5,520 nt of DNA. Origin: an uncultured Sphingomonadaceae bacterium (GTDB taxonomy: Bacteria; Pseudomonadota; Alphaproteobacteria; Sphingomonadales; Sphingomonadaceae). A model generated the notes under the pieces. The model did no database searches, was not told where the DNA came from, and was given only the letters and a program-made list of their open reading frames with translations. The stretch covers positions 1 to 5,520 of the forward strand of contig CAKZSF010000292.1 in NCBI GenBank assembly GCA_937920575.1, read 5' to 3'. The translations under genes and the position numbers were made by a program. Each line of letters opens with the position of its first letter. Within the stretch, counting starts at the first letter, position 1. Of this stretch, positions 1 to 5,520 are shown in pieces.

Positions 1-303
1 CTCCGCCACGTTTGCCTCTATGAAACCATCGACGAGTTCGACACGGGCATCCTCCATACCATCGGCAATCGCCAACCCGCGGCCTTCCGGCAGGATCTCA
101 AACCGACGGAAACCACCGTCAGGGTGTCGAATGACCAGCAATGTTTTGTCTTCAACCCGCCAACGTTCGGCAGAGCACACCTCGGCAAAGTTGCTTGCTC
201 CGTCGACCGCGCAAGCGATCGTGTCGCCAGCAGGCGCTTCCTCACCGCTTGAGCAGGCGGCCACACACAGCAGGCCGATAGAGCTAAATATCCGCATAAA
301 CAT
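1..303 (-). CDS. Small predicted lipoprotein, N-terminal part (runs off left edge)
   Basis: I do not recognise a named family. The frame is open for 101 codons from the ATG at 303 to the window edge, so the C-terminus is missing. The start of the protein ([20 protein letters not shown] from the second Met) is a short signal peptide ending in a lipobox V-A-A-C, with the lipidated Cys at residue 17 and Ser at +2, which would favour the outer membrane over inner-membrane retention. The mature part has two more cysteines (31 and 43) that could pair in the periplasm, followed by a stretch with [17 protein letters not shown] (residues 60-76) suggesting a small beta-rich domain. Two in-frame ATGs (303 and 297) are possible; a weak GGAAA at 307-311 could serve either. 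The gene begins inside the 3' end of ilvD in a different frame, overlapping by 20 or 14 nt, which indicates translational coupling. The lipoprotein call is fairly safe; the function is unknown. Confidence 0.78.
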   Translation of the reverse strand, partial: MFMRIFSSIGLLCVAACSSGEEAPAGDTIACAVDGASNFAEVCSAERWRVEDKTLLVIRHPDGGFRRFEILPEGRGLAIADGMEDARVELVDGFIEANVAE

Positions 304-2005
304 GGGTTTCCGCTTTAGCGCCAGGATGCGTGACTGCGCCATCCTTGGCTGAACCAACATTCTGGGCAAAGCGCCACAAAGTGCCTGATTGATAGTCGTT
401 CTGACGCGGCTGCCAATTGGTACGGCGTTCTGCGAGTTCCGCAGCGTCAACTTGCAAGTCAATCGTACCAGCCTCGGCATCGATTGAGATAATATCGCCG
501 TCATTAATCAGGGCAATTGGCCCGCCATCTGCCGCTTCGGGCCCGACATGGCCGATACAGAAACCACGCGTCGCACCGGAGAAACGTCCGTCGGTGATCA
601 AAGCCACCTTCACGCCCATCCCCTGTCCATACAGCGCGGCCGTCGTGGCGAGCATTTCACGCATACCCGGCCCGCCCTTCGGGCCTTCGTAGCGGATCAC
701 GATGACGCAGCCTTCTGCAATGTCGCGTTTCTCGACAGCGGCATAGGCGTCTTCTTCACATTCGAATACCCGCGCAGGCCCGCTGAATTGCAAGCGTTCC
801 ATCCCGGCGACCTTAACAATCGCCCCCTCCGGCGCGAGCGAACCTTTCAAACCAACGACACCGCCCGTTGGGGTAATCGGCGCCTTGACGTCATAAATTA
901 CCTTCTGATCTGGGTTCCAAGTGATCTCTTCAATGTTTTCACCCAGCGTCTTGCCCGTGACGGTCATCGGTTCAGGGTCGAGGAACCCGCCGTCCAGCAT
1001 CGTTTTCATCAACATGTAGACACCGCCCGCATCATGCATATCCTTGGCGACATACTGACCACCTGGCTTAAGGTCGGCGATGTAGGGGGTCGATTTGAAA
1101 CTTTCGGCCACGTCGAACAGATCGAAATCGACACCGCATTCATTTGCCATCGCGGGCAAATGGAGTGCCGCGTTGGTAGAACCGCCAGTCGCCGCTACCA
1201 CTTTGGCGGCATTCTCAAATGCGGCCTTGGTGCAAATATCGCGCGGGCGCAGGTTGAGCTCGAGCAGTTTCATAACTTGCTCACCAGCGGCAATCGCGAC
1301 TTCTTCGCGTGATTTGTAAGGAGCAGGTGCCATATTGCTGTTTGGCAGAGACAATCCGATAGCTTCGCCGACACATGCCATGGTGTTGGCTGTGAATTGC
1401 CCACCGCACGCTCCATGTCCTGGGCAAGCAACTTTCTCCAGCGCCGTCAGGTCCTTCAAGGGACAATTGCCTGCCGAATGCTGGCCGACCGCCTCGAACA
1501 CATCCACCACGGTCACATCGCGGTCATGAAATCGCCCGGGCAAAATCGATCCGCCGTAAACGAAGATGCTGGGCACATTCAGTCGCAGCATTGCCATCAT
1601 CATCCCGGGCAAGCTCTTGTCGCAACCAGCAAAGGTCACGAGCGCGTCATAGCAATGCCCCCGCACGGACAGTTCCACCGAATCCGCGATCACTTCTCGA
1701 CTTGCAAGAGAGCTTTTCATGCCCTGGTGGCCCATTGCGATGCCATCGGTAACTGTAATGGTGTTGAACCGGCGCGGCATGCCTCCGCCTGCGTTCACGC
1801 CTTCGCGGCACGCGTCCGCCTGAAAATCCAGCATCGTGTTGCAAGGCGCGCTGTCATTGCCAGCTGATGCCACCCCTACGAAAGGCCGGGCAATCTCTTC
1901 CTCGGTCAATCCCATCGCATAGTAATAGGACCGTTGGGGCGCTCGTTCTGGCCCAACAGAAACGAAACGACTGGGAAGCTTGGACTTGTCGAATTTGGCT
2001 GACAC
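284..2005 (-). CDS. ilvD: Dihydroxy-acid dehydratase
   Basis: Catalyses dehydration of 2,3-dihydroxy-isovalerate and 2,3-dihydroxy-3-methylvalerate to the 2-keto acids that precede valine, leucine and isoleucine; a cytosolic, Mg- and Fe-S-dependent enzyme of the IlvD/Edd family. The 573-residue protein is full length. Visible motifs are C55 in [19 protein letters not shown] with D87, the signature CDKSLPGM at 128-135 (C128, D129 and K130, the lysine carbamylated in the family), C200 in [15 protein letters not shown]450 in [10 protein letters not shown], and the second signature [12 protein letters not shown] at 468-479 with the presumed catalytic base S476. Three cysteines at 55, 128 and 200, together with this length, fit the [2Fe-2S] group described for plant-type enzymes rather than the longer E. 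coli [4Fe-4S] type; that is inference from family knowledge. The start is GTG at 2005, supported by AAGGAG nine nt upstream. It lies 67 nt after the amidohydrolase gene and overlaps the lipoprotein gene. Stop is TAG. Confidence 0.98.
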   Translation of the reverse strand: MSAKFDKSKLPSRFVSVGPERAPQRSYYYAMGLTEEEIARPFVGVASAGNDSAPCNTMLDFQADACREGVNAGGGMPRRFNTITVTDGIAMGHQGMKSSLASREVIADSVELSVRGHCYDALVTFAGCDKSLPGMMMAMLRLNVPSIFVYGGSILPGRFHDRDVTVVDVFEAVGQHSAGNCPLKDLTALEKVACPGHGACGGQFTANTMACVGEAIGLSLPNSNMAPAPYKSREEVAIAAGEQVMKLLELNLRPRDICTKAAFENAAKVVAATGGSTNAALHLPAMANECGVDFDLFDVAESFKSTPYIADLKPGGQYVAKDMHDAGGVYMLMKTMLDGGFLDPEPMTVTGKTLGENIEEITWNPDQKVIYDVKAPITPTGGVVGLKGSLAPEGAIVKVAGMERLQFSGPARVFECEEDAYAAVEKRDIAEGCVIVIRYEGPKGGPGMREMLATTAALYGQGMGVKVALITDGRFSGATRGFCIGHVGPEAADGGPIALINDGDIISIDAEAGTIDLQVDAAELAERRTNWQPRQNDYQSGTLWRFAQNVGSAKDGAVTHPGAKAETHVYADI

Positions 2006-2014
2006 GCGCTCGAT

Positions 2015-2020
2015 CTCCTT
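2015..2020 (-). promoter_or_regulatory. Shine-Dalgarno of ilvD, fixing a GTG start
   Basis: The minus strand reads AAGGAG, then nine nt, then GTG at 2005-2003. This is a near-consensus ribosome binding site at good spacing and decides for the GTG start. The ATG at 2031-2029 is out of frame with ilvD and upstream of the site. Confidence 0.85.
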
Positions 2021-2060
2021 GATACCCCCATGCTTTCGCCGCTGGCGGGCGTCAAGGCAA

Positions 2061-2079
2061 GGCTAGGAATTCCTAAGCC
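2061..2079 (-). repeat. Near-palindrome/hairpin across the amidohydrolase stop codon
   Basis: The minus strand reads GGCTTAGGAATTCCTAGCC. The core TAGGAATTCCTA (2064-2075) is a perfect 12-bp palindrome and the arms GGC/GCC extend it with one unpaired base. As RNA it could fold into a seven-pair stem with a one-base bulge and an AAUU loop. The TAG stop of the upstream gene lies inside it. The sequence that follows (TTGCCTTGACG) has no T-run, so it is not a standard intrinsic terminator. It could be a weak attenuator, an RNA processing or stability element, or chance. Confidence 0.4.
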
Positions 2080-2798
2080 GACTCAAGGAAGAGTTTAACC
2101 CGGCCAGAAATATCGGCGATCAATGCGGCAAAGCGGGATTGTCCCGCCTCGTTTGAGATAAGATCGTTGCGGATTTCTATGGCGCAATACGGTCGACCCT
2201 GTGCTTCCGCATGGCGGTTCATCGTCGCGTTCAATTCTTTGCCCGAATAGGGTTCGTTGTCACCGACAGTCATGCCCTGCTCTTCAAACAGCTGGATCGC
2301 AATGCGCGCGGCGCGGTCGTCTTCATTGTAGAGCAACCCAACTTCCCAAGGGCGTTCCTGCGGCTTGCTTTCCAAAGACGGCGTGAAGCTGTGAATGGAA
2401 AGGATCAGACCTGGCTGCTGTGCATCGAGCCATTGTGCCAACGCAGTGTGATAGGGATGATAGTAACTGTTCAACCTGTTGGCAGTGTCAGCGCCGATAT
2501 TGCCAGGTATCAGATGCCCGTCGCTTTGCGTTGGCACGAGCTGGGCATGGTCCTCTTCCCGGTGCAGATCACACACGAGGCGACTGACTGTAGCCAGATG
2601 CGCCGGCAAGCCATGCCGCCTTGCGAGCCGTTCTACGACGCCGCTTACGCCAATATCGATTGCGATGTGATTGTCCAGCAAGCTCCGGTCAATGCCGAGT
2701 TCGATTCCGTCTGGAACTGCATTGGACGCGTGATCAGCAACGCAGACAATGCCGCCACGAGTTACTCCGCCAAGTTGTTTGTAAGGTTGATCGCTCAT
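2073..2798 (-). CDS. N-formylglutamate amidohydrolase family protein
   Basis: A 241-residue soluble protein of the N-formylglutamate amidohydrolase (FGase/HutG-like) family, metal-dependent hydrolases whose classic member splits N-formyl-L-glutamate to formate and glutamate in histidine breakdown. Motifs seen in order: DHASN at 22-26, DIG at 48-50, SRLVCDLHRE at 72-81, YHPYH at 113-117, SIHSFTP at 134-140, NEPYSG at 181-186 and CAIEIRNDL at 205-213. These His, Asp and Glu positions fit a metal-binding catalytic centre, and there is no signal peptide or membrane segment. The ATG start lies only 4 nt after the ispE stop (TAGCTCAATG) with no clear Shine-Dalgarno, so translation is probably coupled to ispE. 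No other histidine-utilisation gene is visible, so the true substrate may be another N-formyl or N-acyl amino acid. For that reason I do not assign hutG. Family membership is firm; substrate is inference. Confidence 0.9.
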   Translation of the reverse strand: MSDQPYKQLGGVTRGGIVCVADHASNAVPDGIELGIDRSLLDNHIAIDIGVSGVVERLARRHGLPAHLATVSRLVCDLHREEDHAQLVPTQSDGHLIPGNIGADTANRLNSYYHPYHTALAQWLDAQQPGLILSIHSFTPSLESKPQERPWEVGLLYNEDDRAARIAIQLFEEQGMTVGDNEPYSGKELNATMNRHAEAQGRPYCAIEIRNDLISNEAGQSRFAALIADISGRVKLFLESA

Positions 2799-2802
2799 TG
2801 AG

Positions 2803-3618
2803 CTAGGGTCTTAGCCTACCTTGGGCAATCCACCAATGTTTGTGCATCTGGCGCAGCGTAGATGCTGCCTCGGCAATCGCGCTGTCTTCGCCGTAAATGG
2901 CGAAACAGGTCGCGCCAGAGCCTGACATCCGTGCCAGCCAAGGGTCTGTACCGCGCAAAGCTGTTAGAACATCGGCAATTTCGGGACAGGTTTCGATTGC
3001 TGGCTTCTCAAGATCGTTGCGCCCACCCAAAGCAATCTGGGAAACCTTTCCAGTTGGCATTGGCCCACGGTCGACTTGATCCCATGCTGCGAAGACAGGC
3101 CCAGTCGCCAGCGGAATGCGCGGGTTGACCAGTAGCACGGGCCAACCCGCCATATCACTCTCAATCGATTCCAGATCGGTGCCTGTCCCTCGTCCAATGC
3201 ATGTTTGGCTTTGAACGCATGCGGGCACATCCGCCCCGAGCCGCGCAGCGCGCACAGCCCAGTCATCTGGCAGGCCATATTCACTATCTATGATGCGGAA
3301 AACGGCGGCTGCATCAGCCGACCCTCCACCCAAGCCTGCGGCAATCGGCAAATTCTTTTCCAGCTCGATTGTGAGCGGTTGCGAGCGCGGCAATGAGTTG
3401 AGCGCCTGTGCGACAAGATTGCCAAAGGGATCGTTCAGCTCGGCGCCGAACTCGCCATGAATTAAAACGCTGTCTTGCATAGATTGCCGCGCAACCAGCG
3501 TATCGCCAATATCAACAAACGAAAACAGCGTCTCGAGCTCATGGTAACCGTCCTCGCGCCGTGCCCTAACATGTAGCGCAAGATTGATTTTGGCGTAGGC
3601 AGTTTCAGTGAGTCTCAA
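2803..3618 (-). CDS. ispE: 4-diphosphocytidyl-2-C-methyl-D-erythritol kinase
   Basis: ATP-dependent kinase of the non-mevalonate (MEP) isoprenoid pathway, phosphorylating the 2-hydroxyl of CDP-methylerythritol in the cytosol. The 271-residue protein is near the usual length and shows the three GHMP-kinase motifs: AYAKINLALHV at 7-17 (K10 matching the catalytic lysine of the E. coli enzyme), the glycine-rich ATP loop PIAAGLGGGSADAAA at 91-105, and ARMSGSGATCFAIY at 229-242. D130 in LGADVP is the expected catalytic aspartate, and REDGYHELET at 21-30 is also typical. The only start that keeps the conserved N-terminus is TTG at 3618, 15 nt after the TAG of the membrane-protein gene and in the same frame as it. 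Only a weak purine stretch (AGAGAG) precedes the start, so reinitiation or coupling is likely. The stop is TAG, 4 nt before the amidohydrolase ATG. Confidence 0.97.
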   Translation of the reverse strand: MRLTETAYAKINLALHVRARREDGYHELETLFSFVDIGDTLVARQSMQDSVLIHGEFGAELNDPFGNLVAQALNSLPRSQPLTIELEKNLPIAAGLGGGSADAAAVFRIIDSEYGLPDDWAVRAARLGADVPACVQSQTCIGRGTGTDLESIESDMAGWPVLLVNPRIPLATGPVFAAWDQVDRGPMPTGKVSQIALGGRNDLEKPAIETCPEIADVLTALRGTDPWLARMSGSGATCFAIYGEDSAIAEAASTLRQMHKHWWIAQGRLRP

Positions 3619-3633
3619 CGCCGTAAACGCTCT

Positions 3634-4128
3634 CTAAGCGGCAAGTGAACCACGTTTGCGCAGGATCAGGCATTGCGCTGCAAATCCGATTACGAACAGG
3701 ACAACAAACAAGATGTAGAAGGCAAATATCCTTGGGTCTTCAATTGTCGTTGCGAACGGATCGCCAACTGGCAGACGAAGCATCGTGTCGGTTATGGCGG
3801 GGATCATGTGGAAAAGGAATGTCGCCGAGAAACACAGCGCCTCCAGATAGTCGGCGACAGGGGCAAACAGCGGTATTTTCTTCACCGCAAAACCACCAAA
3901 CAGCGCAAGCAGTGTAAGAATTCCGAGGATGTGGGCCGGGCCGAAGCCGCCCTGGTTGAAAATCATCAGCGAACTGGCCGCGGCCAGAAACGTGCAAAGC
4001 AAATAGATTTGCGCCGAGCGATTGGCTGGCTTGATGAACTTGTATTTCACCAACGAATAGAGCCCCGCCAGCAAAGCAATGATCGCTATGCCAGTATGGA
4101 ACCAGCCCAGTGCAGTAATCTCAGGCAC
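3634..4128 (-). CDS. Small integral membrane protein, possibly DUF2306-like
   Basis: Function unknown. The 164 residues hold about five predicted membrane helices, roughly 8-27, 39-57, 64-82, 93-113 and 134-155. Positive residues in the loop at 28-37 (KYKFIKPANR), at 83-84 (KK) and at the C-terminus (RKR at 157-159), against an acidic loop at 114-131, predict an N-out, C-in topology. Three histidines (H11, H66, H107) then all fall near the periplasmic ends of helices 1, 3 and 4. The pattern of an early His, a basic first loop and a small-residue second helix recalls DUF2306 membrane proteins, but I hold this loosely. The start is GTG at 4128, supported by AGGGGAG six nt upstream. It sits 24 nt after the ETF-QO gene and 15 nt before ispE, in the same orientation, so cotranscription is likely. 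A role near the quinone pool is only a guess from position. Stop is TAG. Confidence 0.85.
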   Translation of the reverse strand: MPEITALGWFHTGIAIIALLAGLYSLVKYKFIKPANRSAQIYLLCTFLAAASSLMIFNQGGFGPAHILGILTLLALFGGFAVKKIPLFAPVADYLEALCFSATFLFHMIPAITDTMLRLPVGDPFATTIEDPRIFAFYILFVVLFVIGFAAQCLILRKRGSLAA

Positions 4129-4134
4129 GCGTTT

Positions 4135-4141
4135 CTCCCCT
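4135..4141 (-). promoter_or_regulatory. Shine-Dalgarno of the membrane-protein gene, fixing a GTG start
   Basis: The minus strand reads AGGGGAG followed by AAACGC and then GTG at 4128-4126. Strong purine-rich complementarity to the 16S rRNA tail at six-nt spacing supports initiation at this GTG. The site lies wholly in the 24-nt gap after the ETF-QO stop. Confidence 0.8.
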
Positions 4142-4152
4142 CACGAACAGGC

Positions 4153-5520
4153 CTACATATTCGGGTAGTTTGGCCCGCCGCCGCCTTCTGGCGTGGTCCA
4201 ATTTATTTGCTGCCCCGGGTCCTTAATGTCGCAAGTTTTGCAATGGACGCAGTTCTGCGAGTTGATCTGGAAACGTTTCTCGCCTGTTTCCTCATTGGTC
4301 ACATATTCGTAGACGCCGGCCGGACAATACCGAGTCGACGGCCCGCCAAACACGGCCAATTCTGTTTCAAGAGGATAGTCTTCGTCCTTCAACACCAGAT
4401 GGCAGGGTTGGTCCTCTGCATGGTTCGTGAAGCTGAATGAAACAGATGTCAGGCGGTCAAAGGTAATTTCGTTGTCGGGCTTGGGATACTCGATCTTTGG
4501 ATAGAGGTCCGCACGGCCAGTCGTGGTGTGGTCAGCGTGGTGCTTCATGCTGATCGGCAATCCGATCTTCAATTGACGCATCCACATGTCCGCTCCGGCC
4601 ACAACGGTGCCGATGTCGCCGCCAAACTTGGCCACAGCAGGCTGTGCGTTCTGAACCAGCTTCAGCTCTTTCGCGATCCAGCTTTCACGCAGATCGGCGT
4701 CATAGTCGGACAAGGTATCGTTCGCACGACCGCCTTCGATCGCAGCAGCTATACTTTCGGCCGCCAGCATGCCGCTCTTCATCGCAGTGTGGCTGCCCTT
4801 GATGCGCGGCACGTTCACGAAACCTGCGGCGCACCCAATCAGTGCTCCGCCCGGGAATGCGAGTTGCGGGATGGATTGCCAACCGCCCTCGTTGATAGCT
4901 CGCGCGCCATAGGCAACGCGCTTGCCGCCTTCCAGATATTCGCGGATCGCTGGGTGTGTTTTCCAGCGCTGAAACTCTTCAAACGGGAACACGTGAGGGT
5001 TTTCATAATCCAACGCCGTCACAAAGCCGAGCGCGACCTGACCGTTGGCCTGATGGTAGAGAAAGCCCCCGCCCCAGCTGCCGCTTTCGCTAAGCGGCCA
5101 ACCTTGTGTGTGGATCACACGGCCCGGCTCGTGCTTGTCAGGATCGATGTCCCACAATTCCTTGATGCCCAGACCGTAGACTTGCGGCTGACAATCTTTC
5201 TCAAGGTCGAATTTCGACTTCATTTCTTTGGTCAGGCTGCCGCGCGCACCCTCTGCGAACAGAGTGTATTTGGCATGGATTTCCATACCCGGCTGAAAAT
5301 CTGGTTTATGGCTTCCATCGGCGGCGACGCCCATATTCTGCGTCGCGACACCGGCGACATTGCCGCTTTCGTCAAACAGCACTTCGTTGGCGGGGAAGCC
5401 GGGGAACACCATGACGCCCAATGCCTCTGCCTGTTCACCCAGCCAGCGGGTCATATTGCCCAGCGATCCGGTGTAGCAGCCATTATTGGACATGAATGGC
5501 GGCATCATCAGATGCGGCAT
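4153..5520 (-). CDS. Electron-transfer flavoprotein:ubiquinone oxidoreductase, C-terminal part (runs off right edge)
   Basis: ETF-QO is a membrane-associated FAD and [4Fe-4S] protein that takes electrons from electron-transfer flavoprotein, loaded by acyl-CoA and branched-chain amino acid dehydrogenases, and reduces ubiquinone. About 455 residues are visible. The family is near 550, so roughly the first 100 residues, with the dinucleotide-binding FAD motif, lie beyond the window. The ATG at the edge is an internal methionine, not a start. Visible marks (window numbering) are SLGNMTRWLGEQAEALGV at 19-36, AEGARGSLTK at 89-98, the GCAAGFVNVPRIKGSHTAM segment at 229-247, and the C-terminal ferredoxin-like cluster site: C399 in RYCPAGVYEY, then C424, C427 and C430 in NCVHCKTCDIKDP. 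All four cluster cysteines are present. It is the first visible gene of the run, 24 nt before the membrane-protein gene. Stop is TAG, with a second in-frame TGA four codons later. Confidence 0.97.
   Translation of the reverse strand: MPHLMMPPFMSNNGCYTGSLGNMTRWLGEQAEALGVMVFPGFPANEVLFDESGNVAGVATQNMGVAADGSHKPDFQPGMEIHAKYTLFAEGARGSLTKEMKSKFDLEKDCQPQVYGLGIKELWDIDPDKHEPGRVIHTQGWPLSESGSWGGGFLYHQANGQVALGFVTALDYENPHVFPFEEFQRWKTHPAIREYLEGGKRVAYGARAINEGGWQSIPQLAFPGGALIGCAAGFVNVPRIKGSHTAMKSGMLAAESIAAAIEGGRANDTLSDYDADLRESWIAKELKLVQNAQPAVAKFGGDIGTVVAGADMWMRQLKIGLPISMKHHADHTTTGRADLYPKIEYPKPDNEITFDRLTSVSFSFTNHAEDQPCHLVLKDEDYPLETELAVFGGPSTRYCPAGVYEYVTNEETGEKRFQINSQNCVHCKTCDIKDPGQQINWTTPEGGGGPNYPNM

Noticed and set aside
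20..352. Plus-strand open frame at the left end
   Set aside because: The opposite strand holds a continuous frame with a convincing lipobox that runs through the edge, which explains the region better.
548..1312. Long plus-strand open frame (254 codons) opposite ilvD
   Set aside because: It lies wholly antisense to the certain ilvD gene. Its translation is low in complexity for a fold and resembles no family, as expected for a frame kept open by codon bias on the other strand.
2038..2048. Small GC-rich inverted repeat (CGCC-GCT-GGCG) before ilvD
   Set aside because: Only four base pairs with a three-base loop and no T-run; expected by chance in DNA of this composition.
2211..2801. Plus-strand open frame (196 codons) opposite the amidohydrolase gene
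   Set aside because: It is almost exactly antisense to a gene with clear family motifs, and I see no independent start signal or domain.
3673..4440. Long plus-strand open frame (255 codons) across the membrane-protein gene and the ETF-QO 3' end
   Set aside because: It is antisense to two well-supported genes and crosses their junction, and its translation has no recognisable domain. It is a shadow frame.
5518..5520. ATG at the right edge as the start of the ETF-QO gene
   Set aside because: The protein would lack its FAD-binding N-terminus of about 100 residues. The frame simply continues past the window, and this Met is internal.

Overview
The window is ordinary chromosomal DNA carrying six genes, all on the minus strand and tightly packed, so it reads as one operon or a large part of one. 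The protein sequences and gene order resemble Alphaproteobacteria, most likely Sphingomonadales and perhaps the Erythrobacter/Altererythrobacter group. That placement rests on resemblance recalled from memory, not on a search. There are no mobile-element genes, RNA genes, CRISPR repeats or obvious transferred segments.

Layout in the direction of transcription (high to low coordinates): (1) the C-terminal ~455 residues of electron-transfer flavoprotein:ubiquinone oxidoreductase (ETF-QO), entering from the right edge; (2) a 164-residue integral membrane protein with about five helices, possibly DUF2306-like; (3) ispE, the GHMP kinase of the non-mevalonate isoprenoid pathway; (4) an N-formylglutamate amidohydrolase family protein; (5) ilvD, dihydroxy-acid dehydratase; (6) the N-terminal 101 residues of a small predicted lipoprotein, leaving by the left edge. 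Gaps between genes are 24, 15, 4 and 67 nt, and the last pair overlaps by 14-20 nt. The 67-nt gap before ilvD is the only place with room for a promoter or processing signal; it holds a near-palindromic hairpin and a strong Shine-Dalgarno.

The genes do not form one pathway. ETF-QO passes electrons from acyl-CoA and branched-chain amino acid oxidation to ubiquinone, IspE feeds isoprenoid synthesis (including the quinone tail), IlvD makes branched-chain 2-keto acids, and the amidohydrolase probably releases glutamate or a related product. This looks like a housekeeping cluster rather than a dedicated system.

I found no convincing undescribed system. The points most worth a second look are the unassigned membrane protein, whose three histidines are all predicted near the periplasmic face; the unassigned lipoprotein that starts inside ilvD; the use of TAG by all five visible stop codons; and the membrane protein-ispE junction, where the two frames are separated by one amber codon and ispE starts with TTG.
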